This document shows positions 36,145 to 44,444 of a stretch of 64,000 nt of DNA, one piece after another. Both the position numbers and the translations under genes were made by a program. The notes under the pieces are model-generated. The model was not told the DNA's origin and ran no database searches. It saw only the letters and a program-made list of their open reading frames with translations. Numbering within the stretch: position 1 is the first letter of the stretch; each line of letters opens with the position of its first letter. Source of the stretch: Convivina praedatoris (lineage in GTDB: Bacteria; Bacillota; Bacilli; Lactobacillales; Lactobacillaceae); the NCBI RefSeq assembly GCF_933208505.1, contig NZ_CAKOEU010000001.1; one strand, given 5' to 3'.

Positions 36145-37479
36145 TTAAACCAAGTCGGGGCGAACCTGTCCTAATAGCTTTTCATAGGCAAATTCATACT
36201 TTTGAATATCCCCAGCGCCCATGAAGACCATTACCGCGTTTTCGTAAGCAAGCAAGGCCGAGACATCATCCTCGGTGACAATTCCTCGGAAGTTATTAAT
36301 CGCAGCGCCTAAATCTTGGGAACTAACGGCCCCTTTTTGTTCCCGAGCTGAACCAAAAATGTTAGCTAAATAAACTTGATCAGCAGCTGATAGGCTTTTA
36401 GCGAAGTCATCCTTATAGGCAATGACCCGTGAGAAGGTATGGGGCTGGAAAATAGCCACAATTTCCTTGTCAGGATATTTTTGCCGAGCAGCATCTAAAG
36501 TTGCTGTAATTTCAGTTGGATGGTGAGCATAATCATCAATGATGGTGATATCGGCTAATTGCTTTTGACTAAAGCGCCGTTTAACTCCTTGGTAGGTCAA
36601 CAAGTGCTGCCGAACTGAATCTAAATCTACTCCTTCCGTGTAAGCCACGGCAATAACAGCTAAGGCATTTAAAATATTATGTTGGCCATATAGTGGAATG
36701 GAGAACTCACCCAAAGATTGCCCGTGGAAGACCACTTCAAAATGCGATCCAGCCGTTGATTTTCGAATAGCTTGAGCCACAAAATCATCTCGATCCGCAT
36801 TGAGACCATAGTAATAAATCTCAGCACTGGCTGTTAATTGCCGAAGATGAACATCGTCCCCCCAGGCAAAAATTGCCTTTTTAACATGTTGGGCAAAGTC
36901 GGCAAAAGCCGAGGTAACATCGTCAATATCTTCGAAATAATCAGGATGATCAAAATCAATATTAGTCAAAATCGCATAGTCAGGAGTATAATCTGCAAAA
37001 TGACGCCGATATTCATCAGCTTCAACGACAAAGAATCGTGAATCTGGCACCCCATGTCCACTACCATCCCCAATTAAATAAGAAGTAGGAGCCATGCTAG
37101 ATAGTACATGGGCCAAGAGTCCCGTGGTTGAAGTTTTTCCATGAGCGCCGGCAACCGCAATGGAAGTATGGGCTTGAATTTGTTCTTCCACTAAGGCCGG
37201 ATAAGTCACCATTGTTACGCCTAATTCTAATGCTCGCGCGACTTCAATCTGATCATCTTCAAAGGCATTTCCCCGCACAAAAGTATAGTCGCAGTACTGG
37301 TCAACATTTTTAGCTTCAAAGGGTAAAATTGGAATATTAGCTGCCTCTAAAGGCGCTTGAGTATAGGTAAAACTGTCAATATCAGAGCCAACCACCTGGT
37401 GTCCTTGATCATGTAAGATTTGGGCCAAGGCACCCATACCAGTTCCCTTAATCCCGATGAAATAGTATTTTTTACTCAT
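36145..37479 (-). CDS. murC: UDP-N-acetylmuramate--L-alanine ligase
   Basis: A 444-aa cytoplasmic Mur ligase adding the first amino acid of the peptidoglycan stem peptide. Visible marks are the N-terminal GIKGTGMGALAQILHDQGHQV, ATP loop GAHGKTSTTGLLAHVL, substrate-binding LTNIDFDHPDYF, GQHNILNALAV and DDYAHHPTEITATLDA. Length fits the family. GGGGAAG precedes the ATG. No terminator separates it from the downstream Bax-inhibitor-like gene, 72 bp away. Confidence 0.97.
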   Translation of the reverse strand: MSKKYYFIGIKGTGMGALAQILHDQGHQVVGSDIDSFTYTQAPLEAANIPILPFEAKNVDQYCDYTFVRGNAFEDDQIEVARALELGVTMVTYPALVEEQIQAHTSIAVAGAHGKTSTTGLLAHVLSSMAPTSYLIGDGSGHGVPDSRFFVVEADEYRRHFADYTPDYAILTNIDFDHPDYFEDIDDVTSAFADFAQHVKKAIFAWGDDVHLRQLTASAEIYYYGLNADRDDFVAQAIRKSTAGSHFEVVFHGQSLGEFSIPLYGQHNILNALAVIAVAYTEGVDLDSVRQHLLTYQGVKRRFSQKQLADITIIDDYAHHPTEITATLDAARQKYPDKEIVAIFQPHTFSRVIAYKDDFAKSLSAADQVYLANIFGSAREQKGAVSSQDLGAAINNFRGIVTEDDVSALLAYENAVMVFMGAGDIQKYEFAYEKLLGQVRPDLV

Positions 37480-37509
37480 GTGATAACTTCCCCTTTGAAA
37501 GTTTCATGT

Positions 37510-38166
37510 TTAATAATTTGTGTCAATTTTACCGTCTTGGTAAAGCTGACGACCAGCGTTAAAATTAAAAACTTCCCCGACTTCACCAAAATCATCGGGC
37601 AAAACCAAGGCGCCTGGTCGATTGGGAGCCCCCGGTAATTGTAATTCTCGCCCAGAAACGATCATTCCAGCAGAAGGGATACCCCGTAATTCACCGGCCC
37701 AAATAACATTACCCGAAGGCATCATGCTACCTGGTTGCGCCACAACAACCTTAATACCGGCCTTCATATTTGGTGAACCGGAAACAATTTGAAGGTTTTG
37801 ATCTTGACCGACAGTAGTTTGGGTAATCTGTAAGTGATCAGAATCCGGATGGGGCGCAACGGATTCAACATAGCCAATCGTCAACTTCGATGGATTAGGG
37901 GCCAGTTGAGTTGTAAACCCGGCCTCATCCAAAATTTTATTTGCCTGATCAACCTGTTTTTGGTCTAAAAAAATTTGTCCACTTTGACCGTCAATACCTA
38001 ATTCTTGGCCATAATCCAATATGTTAAAGGCCACTACCGCACCGGTATTACCATCAGTTATCCGCACCACCTGTCCCTGCTGGTTAACTTGTTCAACGCC
38101 GGTACTAGGGCCTAAAGTAATCATCAAAACATCCCCAGTTGCTTGGGGGTTATAGGTTGTTATCAT
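37510..38166 (-). CDS. ytpR: YtpR-family tRNA-binding protein
   Basis: A 218-aa protein with an N-terminal DUF4479 part and a C-terminal tRNA-binding (EMAP-II/Phe-tRNA synthetase beta N-terminal) domain: IGYVESVAPHPDSDHLQITQTTVG, IVSGSPNMKAGIKVVVAQPGSMMPSGN, WAGELRGIPSAGMIVSGREL. The order matches Bacillus YtpR, which binds tRNA non-specifically; its cellular role is unclear. AAAGGA precedes the start. It sits 30 bp ahead of murC and is likely on the same transcript. Confidence 0.9.
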   Translation of the reverse strand: MITTYNPQATGDVLMITLGPSTGVEQVNQQGQVVRITDGNTGAVVAFNILDYGQELGIDGQSGQIFLDQKQVDQANKILDEAGFTTQLAPNPSKLTIGYVESVAPHPDSDHLQITQTTVGQDQNLQIVSGSPNMKAGIKVVVAQPGSMMPSGNVIWAGELRGIPSAGMIVSGRELQLPGAPNRPGALVLPDDFGEVGEVFNFNAGRQLYQDGKIDTNY

Positions 38167-38237
38167 TATTTAATCCTTTATTTTAAATCTATCACTGGTT
38201 AATATCATACAATAAAAAACGCATGTGATAAAGGTAC

Positions 38238-38268
38238 AAAAAGGAACGAGTTTATCCTCGTTCCTTTA
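38238..38268 (-). terminator. Terminator of the nudF-mtnN operon
   Basis: AAGGAACGAG - 6 nt - CTCGTTCCTT stem with T-run on minus, overlapping the mtnN stop codon and separating it from ytpR. Confidence 0.85.
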
Positions 38269-38943
38269 TTTTTGTTGGTCTAAAAATGTTAATAAAAGTT
38301 GCGCCGAAGCACGGCCAGCTTCAACGACATATTCGTCAAAATCAATCCCTGAATCGCCGTTAGCTAAATCCGATACCCCCCGTAAAATGATAAAAGGAAT
38401 GTTAAAACGTTCGGCCACTTGGGCCACGGCAGCTCCTTCCATCTCAGCTACTAGGGCCTGGGGAAAATGCTTTTTAATCTCGGCTTTTTGTGACTGTTGT
38501 ACAAACTGATCGCCTGAAACAATCAAACCCACCGAACCGGTGGTCGTTAATTTGCTAAAAGTTTTAACTAGCATTTGATCTGCTTCAAAATAAGTGGGCT
38601 GACCAGGTAATTGACCATAATCATAACCAAAAACCGTTACATCAACATCACTATAAGCTAATTGACGGCCAATCACGGTGTCGCCGATTTGTAATTGTGG
38701 ATCTAAAGCACCGGCCGAACCAGTATTAATAATAGCATCGGGATGATACTGCTGAATTAAAACGGTCGTCGCCGTTGCTGCTGCAACCTTGCCGATACCA
38801 GATTCCATCAAAATTACTTGATGATGACCATAGTCACCTAAAATAATTTCCATATCAACGATTAAAACAGTTTGCTTATTATCTAGGGCAGCTACTAAGC
38901 TCCCCTTTTCTTCGGGCATAGGGGTAATAATCCCAATTTTCAT
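38266..38943 (-). CDS. mtnN: 5'-methylthioadenosine/S-adenosylhomocysteine nucleosidase
   Basis: A 225-aa purine nucleosidase that cleaves methylthioadenosine and S-adenosylhomocysteine, recycling methyl-cycle by-products. The catalytic glutamates are in MPEEKGSLVAAL near the N-terminus and AEMEGAAVAQVAERFNIPFIILRGVSDLA near residue 170; INTGSAGAL and GDTVIG bind adenine and ribose. GAGGAA precedes the ATG. The gene is the last of a small unit with the 95-aa gene and nudF. Confidence 0.95.
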   Translation of the reverse strand: MKIGIITPMPEEKGSLVAALDNKQTVLIVDMEIILGDYGHHQVILMESGIGKVAAATATTVLIQQYHPDAIINTGSAGALDPQLQIGDTVIGRQLAYSDVDVTVFGYDYGQLPGQPTYFEADQMLVKTFSKLTTTGSVGLIVSGDQFVQQSQKAEIKKHFPQALVAEMEGAAVAQVAERFNIPFIILRGVSDLANGDSGIDFDEYVVEAGRASAQLLLTFLDQQK

Positions 38944-38958
38944 GTAAAGTTCCTCAAT

Positions 38959-39246
38959 CTAATTGACAAAAAAGAAAAATAAATAAACAGCAATAATTAA
39001 TAAGACTAACACCCAAATTGCCATATTATAACGATACGATAAGCGATCAGTTCGACCTTTGGTAGTCAGTTCTCCATCCGAGCCCATCTCAAATTTACCC
39101 TTATGGGTTAACCGCATTTCGGACCGAGTTTCGGGCTGGACTACTTCAATACGGGTAGGATGGGTTTTTGCATATTCTTTTTCAACCCGCTCACGTTCAC
39201 GGATTCGTTGACGCTGGTGACGTTTTTCTTTTAAATTTTCAAACAT
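38959..39246 (-). CDS. Small hypothetical protein with C-terminal membrane anchor
   Basis: A 95-aa protein of no recognised family. The first 60 residues are highly charged (KEKRHQRQRIRERERVEKEY), and residues about 75-94 (MAIWVLVLLIIAVYLFFFF) form one tail anchor, so the basic part probably faces the cytoplasm. It lies between mtnN and nudF, 12-15 bp from each, and is surely co-transcribed. Basic content would allow nucleic-acid or phospholipid contacts, but this is only an inference. Confidence 0.7.
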   Translation of the reverse strand: MFENLKEKRHQRQRIRERERVEKEYAKTHPTRIEVVQPETRSEMRLTHKGKFEMGSDGELTTKGRTDRLSYRYNMAIWVLVLLIIAVYLFFFFVN

Positions 39247-39258
39247 CGGGCTTTAAAA

Positions 39259-39813
39259 CTATCCCTTTCTTAAATTAGCCCAGTAAAGAAAGGCTAATAA
39301 GGTTTTTTGATCGTTAATTTTGCCTTGAGCAAACCACTGTGACAACTCATCAAAAGAAATCGTCAATATATCTAAACTTTCACCCTGATCACGGGGTAAA
39401 ATCGCCTCTTGAGCCACTGGACTGAGCTGCTCTGCTGTGAATAAAGTCAGCTGGGCATCAGAAAAACCGACTGCTTGATAAAAGGTTAAAGCTGGCACCA
39501 ATTTTTGAGCCTCTAGTCGTAACTCTTCATTTAACTCTCGAATCGCGGCTTGCCTTAAATTATCTTGATCGCGTTGATCAACCTTACCGGCCGGGATTTC
39601 CCAGGTGAAGTCTTGAATCGTAGCCCGCCATTGACGTTCAATTAAAATATGATCATCATCGATGAAAGCCAAAATCGCTACAGAAGGCTGGTGCAGAATA
39701 ACATCCCGTTGGACTTGGGTTCCATCAGATAGGCTTACCTGCTGCTTTTCTACAGCAAAAATTGGTCCCTGATAAACGACTTGACCACTTAAATATTTTT
39801 CTTTATTGGCCAT
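39259..39813 (-). CDS. nudF: ADP-ribose pyrophosphatase (Nudix)
   Basis: A 184-aa Nudix hydrolase. The Nudix box runs GKVDQRDQDNLRQAAIREL then NEELRLEA (Gx5Ex7REUxEExGU with substitutions at the first and last positions), and the upstream IERQWRATIQDFTWEIPAGKV is the ADP-ribose pyrophosphatase signature. It likely converts ADP-ribose to AMP and ribose 5-phosphate. Its ATG overlaps the cold-shock gene by 11 bp. Confidence 0.9.
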   Translation of the reverse strand: MANKEKYLSGQVVYQGPIFAVEKQQVSLSDGTQVQRDVILHQPSVAILAFIDDDHILIERQWRATIQDFTWEIPAGKVDQRDQDNLRQAAIRELNEELRLEAQKLVPALTFYQAVGFSDAQLTLFTAEQLSPVAQEAILPRDQGESLDILTISFDELSQWFAQGKINDQKTLLAFLYWANLRKG

Positions 39814-40024
39814 CTGAATCTTCGATTGGGTGTACTCGGGCAGCCTGCCAGTCTTGATAACCAGCGACTAACACATAGCCAACATGCTGACCGACTGTCA
39901 AAGCACGGAAACCGTCCCCTTCAATACCATTAAAGTGGACAAAAACGTCCGCACTACCATCATCAGGCGTTATATAACCATAACCCCGATCTTTTTGCCA
40001 AATTTTTACTGTACCTTTTTTCAT
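39803..40024 (-). CDS. Cold-shock domain protein
   Basis: A 73-aa CSD protein: the RNP1-like KDRGYGYITPDDG and RNP2-like VFVHFNGIE are present. The start at ATG 40024 gives MKKGTVKIWQKDRG, which is the normal CSP beginning. There is no ribosome site; an extended -10 box lies 7 nt upstream, so its mRNA is probably leaderless. The C-terminus, from QDWQAARVHPIE onward, departs from the usual KGxxAxNV ending. It lies 47 bp behind polC and its 3' end overlaps nudF. Confidence 0.85.
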   Translation of the reverse strand: MKKGTVKIWQKDRGYGYITPDDGSADVFVHFNGIEGDGFRALTVGQHVGYVLVAGYQDWQAARVHPIEDSDGQ

Positions 40025-40031
40025 GTTTCTT

Positions 40032-40040
40032 AGTATAACA
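40032..40040 (-). promoter_or_regulatory. Extended -10 box of the cold-shock gene
   Basis: Minus TGTTATACT (TGn + TATACT, 40040-40032). The first base of the ATG at 40024 lies 7 nt beyond it, the expected start of transcription. -35 is weak. Confidence 0.75.
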
Positions 40041-40071
40041 GAGAAGCCGTCCTCGCTAAGCAATTTCTTGA

Positions 40072-43000
40072 TTAGAATTCAAATAGACTCAACTGATTTT
40101 CCTCCGGTAGTCCATCAAGGACTGAATTTTGACTCATAAACTCAATAATACTCTGAGAAACCTTGCCCCGTTTTTTCAAATCTTCCTTACTGATAAAATC
40201 TTTTTCAGCTCGGGCAGCCACAATTTGTTTAGCAACGTTTTCACCTAAACCAGGGATTGTAACAAAGGGTGGAATCAACGTATTGCCATCGATCACCCAG
40301 TCCGTCGCCTGGGACTCAGCCAAATCTACCATCTTAAAATCAATTCCCCGTTCCAACGCCTCATTGGCCATTTCTAGAACAGTTTGTAAATTTCGATCCC
40401 CAACCGTGGCATCATTACCTAAGGCTCGTAATTTGGCCAGCGCATCTTTGGTAGCTTGTTTACCACGACTCATCACCACAATATCAAAGTTATCAGCACG
40501 CACTGATAAATAAGTAGCGTAATAAATCGTGGGGAAATAAACCTTAAAATAGGCAATCCGCAAAGCCATCAAAACGTAGGCCGCAGCGTGAGCTCGAGGA
40601 AACATATATTTGATTTTCAAACAGGATTCAATGTACCATTCTGGCACATCATGTTCGCGCATCAACTGCTGATATTCATCAGTAATACCCTTGCCCTTAC
40701 GAACCTTTTCCATGATATTAAAGGAATCCGCTGCTGGTAATCCCCAATTGATTAAATCAGTCATAATCTTGTCACGAGTTCCAATCACGGTCCCAATCGT
40801 GGCCGTCCCGTCTTCAACTAGATCATGAGCATTACCCAACCACACATCAGTTCCATGCGATAGCCCTGAAATTTGAAGCAATTCAGAGTAATTTTTGGGC
40901 TGAGTATCTTCTAACATCCCCCGCACAAAGTTGGTACCAAATTCAGGCAAACCAAGAGTACCTGTTTTAGAGAAAATTTGTTCTGGGGTTACCCCAAGAG
41001 CATCGGTGGAAGTAAAGAGGCTCAAAACCCCCGGATCGTTAGCTGGAATTGATTGTGGATCAATCCCCGATAAATCTTTCAGGGTTCGAACCATCGTCGG
41101 ATCATCATGACCTAATATATCCATTTTTAACAAATTATCGTGGATTGAATGATAATCCATGTGAGTTGTTTTCCACAAGGAATGTTGATCATCGGCCGGA
41201 TATTGAACCGGAGTAAAGTCATAAACTTCGTATTCACGAGGGACAATCAAAATGCCACCCGGGTGTTGTCCGGTTGTTCGTTTAACCCCAGTAACTCCCT
41301 GAGCTAAACGCTCAACTTCAGCACCACGAAAACGTTCATCGTGGTCACGTTCATAAGCTTTAACATAACCAAAGGCCGTTTTTTCAGCCACGGTAGCAAT
41401 TGTACCGGCCTTATACACATTATTCTCACCAAACATAACTTTCATATAGTTATGGGCGATTGGCTGATAATCTCCCGAGAAATTCAAGTCAATATCGGGC
41501 ACCTTGTTTCCGGTATAACCCATAAATGTTTCAAAGGGAATATTTTGTCCATCCCCAATTAAAAGCTCTCCCGGGTGATTAGGATCTTCTTTATCCGGTA
41601 AATCATAGCCAGAGCCGTATTTTTTAGAATCAACTAACTCAAAATAATCCCCATGGGCAGAACGGTAATGCGGTGGTAAAGGATTAACCTCGGTAATTCC
41701 TGACATGGTGGCCACAAAGGAAGAACCAACTGACCCCCGCGAACCAACTAAGTAACCATCTTTGTTCGATTTAGCGACTAACTTCTGTGAAATCATGTAG
41801 TGCGGTGCAAAACCGTTCCCCACAATGGCTTTTAATTCTTTATCAATTCGTTCTTGAATTTCAACTGGCAATGGTGAACCATACGCCTTTTTAGCGGCTG
41901 CAATCGTTTTGTTACGTAATTCCTCACCAGCTCCTGGAATTTTAGGTGGATAGGAACCACTTTTTAGGGGTTCTAAATCTTCTAGTAAATCCGCAATTTT
42001 GTGAGTGTTGGTAATAACCACTTCCTTGGCCGTTTCTTCACCTAAGAAAGCAAATTCATCCAAGAGAGCTTGCGTAGTTTTAAAGTAAACTTCTGGCAAA
42101 ACCGTACGATTTAATGGATTACCGGGTTGAGAACCAATTAGAATATCACGATAAATTTTATCTTCCGGATTGGTATATTTCACATCACCCGTGACCACAA
42201 CCAACTTGTCTAGTTCCTGCCCCATCTTAACCATTTCCGTCAAAAGTTGCTTTAGTCGATCTTGACTTTCAATCAACTGCGTGGCTAACATTGGTGCATA
42301 ATTTTCTAATGGTTGAATTTCCAGATAATCGTAGTACTGGGCCTTTTTACGGGCTGCCTCATATCCTTTTTCAATCAAGGTAATGATGACTTCCCCACTG
42401 GTATCACCACTACCTAAAAGTAGCCCTTCCCGATAGTGATCCATAACCGAACGTGGCAAACGTGGTACCTTGGCAAAAAAATCAATATTAGATCTTGAAA
42501 CTAACTTATAGAGATTTTTTAATCCGACCTGATTTTTAACCAAAAGAGTCATATGACTGGGCCGTCCATGACGCCAAGCCGCTTCATCGGTCATATGGTC
42601 ATTTAACTGCTGATGATTATCTAATTGGTGCCTTTCATAAGCCTCTTTAATCAACCGCCAGGCAATATGTCCAGTCGTCTCTGCATCGTAAATCGCCCGG
42701 TGAGCTTGCTCCAAATTAATATTAAAGCGTTTGGCAATCGTACCAAGTCGATAAGATTTATAGTCAGGATATAACCAACGGGTAAAGGGTAAGGTATCAA
42801 TGACCGGATTAGTGATTGAATCTTCTTGATGCCGTGCGTAAGTTGCATTTAAAAAGTCAACATCAAAAGTAACGTTGTGCCCAACCATCACCGTACCGGC
42901 TGACCATTCCCGAAAAGCATCAATTACTTCTTTTTCTGGTTTGGCATTGGCCACCATAGCATCAGTAATTGAGGTTAAATTGGTTGTAAATTCAGACAGA

Positions 43001-44388
43001 GGAAAACCGGGGTTAATATATTCTGAAAACTTATCCACCACGTTTCCTAATTCCATTTTGACCGCTGATAATTCGATAATACGGTCACTAACCGCTGATA
43101 AACCAGTTGTTTCCAAGTCAAAAGCTACATAGGTTAGCTTTGAATCTAATAAATTAATATCTGCTAAATTAAAGGCAATCGGTTGGCCGTCTTCGACCAA
43201 ATTAGCCTCCATTCCGTAAAGGATTTTCAGGCCGTATTTTTCTCCAGTTGCAATTGCCACTGGAAAGCCCTGGACGTTACCGTTATCAACCACTGCTAGG
43301 GCCGTTTGCCCCCATTTTTTTGCCAACGCCCCAACCTGGTCAAAATTAGTCACTGCATCCATCGCCGACATATTAGTGTGGGCCTGCAATTCAATCCGCT
43401 TTTCGTCCCCTTCGTAGGGTTCACTACGATCCTCATGATCAATAACTTCTAAATCATAGATATTCATCACCAATTCATGGGCATATTGGTCTTCTTGCAC
43501 ATTCCCGCTCATTTTGACCCACATACCAGTCTTAATTTCATCAAAAACTGCTTCATCAGTCTCGGTGTTGGAGAACTTTTTAGCTGAAATTGAACTAGAA
43601 TAATCAGTTAATTTCAAGGTTAATAATTTACGTCCTGAACGCAACTCACGAATTTCCTGGTCAAAAATATAGCCTTCAATCACAATCCGATTTTCTTCGT
43701 TATCAATCGTATTTAAACGAGTAATTTCAGCATTTTTAGCAATTTTGCGTCCCAAACGAAGCGGCCCATGTCCACTGCCTGCACTGCTAACCTGACTTTC
43801 AGCTGCCACAATCGCCTTTTGAAGGTTTTCTTGTAACTGCTCATGATGACGAGCTACGTTATCTTGAATTTGTTGGGCTAAATCTTGATCTAACAACGGT
43901 TCAAAGCTTAATTGTGGAAATCCAAAATCCTGATAGCTAGCCCCAATTTGAGCAACAATATCAGTATTTAACTGATCAAACAAAACTGGTGCTGCTGTCT
44001 TAATGTTAACCACTGGCCCCGCCTCACTTAACGCCAATGATGAACTCTGGGTTAATTGTTCAATAGCAGCATGATTGAGTTCAGTTTGGTGTAAAACTAA
44101 AGGCCAGTATTGATTTAACAGTTGCTCATCAACAGCTGTTGTAGCCCCTTTGATTGATAAAGTTACCTGCGCAATATTGGCAAAGGACTTTTGTAAGCTC
44201 TTTTGAAAATGAACATAAAGGTCGAAAGGCAAAGCCTGTGGTAGCGTAATAACAAAGTGCCAACTTCCTTCAGCTGGATTAACTAAAACTTCTTGGATAG
44301 CACCGGCTTGAAAAGCTGATCGCATTTCATCTGCTATTTGGACATGATCTAACAATTTAACTAATTGCTGACTTGGATCTAAGGACAT
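40072..44388 (-). CDS. polC: DNA polymerase III alpha subunit, PolC type
   Basis: A 1438-aa replicase of low-G+C Gram-positives. Order of domains: N-terminal region, OB-fold (about 235-310), PHP domain split around the exonuclease (ELQAHTNMSAMDAV near 335), 3'-5' exonuclease (VAFDLETTGLSAVSDRIIELSAV near 420, GHNVTFDVDFLNATY, HRAIYDAETTGHIAWRL), then the polymerase palm/fingers (SRGSVGSSFVATMSGITEVNPLPPHY, GNKVPDIDLNFSGDYQ, RTTGQHPGGILIVP) and the C-terminal GLGENVAKQIVAAR helix-hairpin-helix. The PHP metal ligands look partly degenerate. AGGAGG precedes the ATG. Confidence 0.98.
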   Translation of the reverse strand: MSLDPSQQLVKLLDHVQIADEMRSAFQAGAIQEVLVNPAEGSWHFVITLPQALPFDLYVHFQKSLQKSFANIAQVTLSIKGATTAVDEQLLNQYWPLVLHQTELNHAAIEQLTQSSSLALSEAGPVVNIKTAAPVLFDQLNTDIVAQIGASYQDFGFPQLSFEPLLDQDLAQQIQDNVARHHEQLQENLQKAIVAAESQVSSAGSGHGPLRLGRKIAKNAEITRLNTIDNEENRIVIEGYIFDQEIRELRSGRKLLTLKLTDYSSSISAKKFSNTETDEAVFDEIKTGMWVKMSGNVQEDQYAHELVMNIYDLEVIDHEDRSEPYEGDEKRIELQAHTNMSAMDAVTNFDQVGALAKKWGQTALAVVDNGNVQGFPVAIATGEKYGLKILYGMEANLVEDGQPIAFNLADINLLDSKLTYVAFDLETTGLSAVSDRIIELSAVKMELGNVVDKFSEYINPGFPLSEFTTNLTSITDAMVANAKPEKEVIDAFREWSAGTVMVGHNVTFDVDFLNATYARHQEDSITNPVIDTLPFTRWLYPDYKSYRLGTIAKRFNINLEQAHRAIYDAETTGHIAWRLIKEAYERHQLDNHQQLNDHMTDEAAWRHGRPSHMTLLVKNQVGLKNLYKLVSRSNIDFFAKVPRLPRSVMDHYREGLLLGSGDTSGEVIITLIEKGYEAARKKAQYYDYLEIQPLENYAPMLATQLIESQDRLKQLLTEMVKMGQELDKLVVVTGDVKYTNPEDKIYRDILIGSQPGNPLNRTVLPEVYFKTTQALLDEFAFLGEETAKEVVITNTHKIADLLEDLEPLKSGSYPPKIPGAGEELRNKTIAAAKKAYGSPLPVEIQERIDKELKAIVGNGFAPHYMISQKLVAKSNKDGYLVGSRGSVGSSFVATMSGITEVNPLPPHYRSAHGDYFELVDSKKYGSGYDLPDKEDPNHPGELLIGDGQNIPFETFMGYTGNKVPDIDLNFSGDYQPIAHNYMKVMFGENNVYKAGTIATVAEKTAFGYVKAYERDHDERFRGAEVERLAQGVTGVKRTTGQHPGGILIVPREYEVYDFTPVQYPADDQHSLWKTTHMDYHSIHDNLLKMDILGHDDPTMVRTLKDLSGIDPQSIPANDPGVLSLFTSTDALGVTPEQIFSKTGTLGLPEFGTNFVRGMLEDTQPKNYSELLQISGLSHGTDVWLGNAHDLVEDGTATIGTVIGTRDKIMTDLINWGLPAADSFNIMEKVRKGKGITDEYQQLMREHDVPEWYIESCLKIKYMFPRAHAAAYVLMALRIAYFKVYFPTIYYATYLSVRADNFDIVVMSRGKQATKDALAKLRALGNDATVGDRNLQTVLEMANEALERGIDFKMVDLAESQATDWVIDGNTLIPPFVTIPGLGENVAKQIVAARAEKDFISKEDLKKRGKVSQSIIEFMSQNSVLDGLPEENQLSLFEF

Positions 44389-44407
44389 GCTAGTTCCTCC
44401 TAATTGT

Positions 44408-44435
44408 AAAAAAGCCGATAAAATCGGCTTTTTTT
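44408..44435 (-). terminator. Terminator of proS
   Basis: AAAAAAGCCGAT - AA - ATCGGCTTTTTT, a near-perfect stem just after the proS stop, before polC. Confidence 0.9.
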
Positions 44436-44444
44436 AGATTATTT

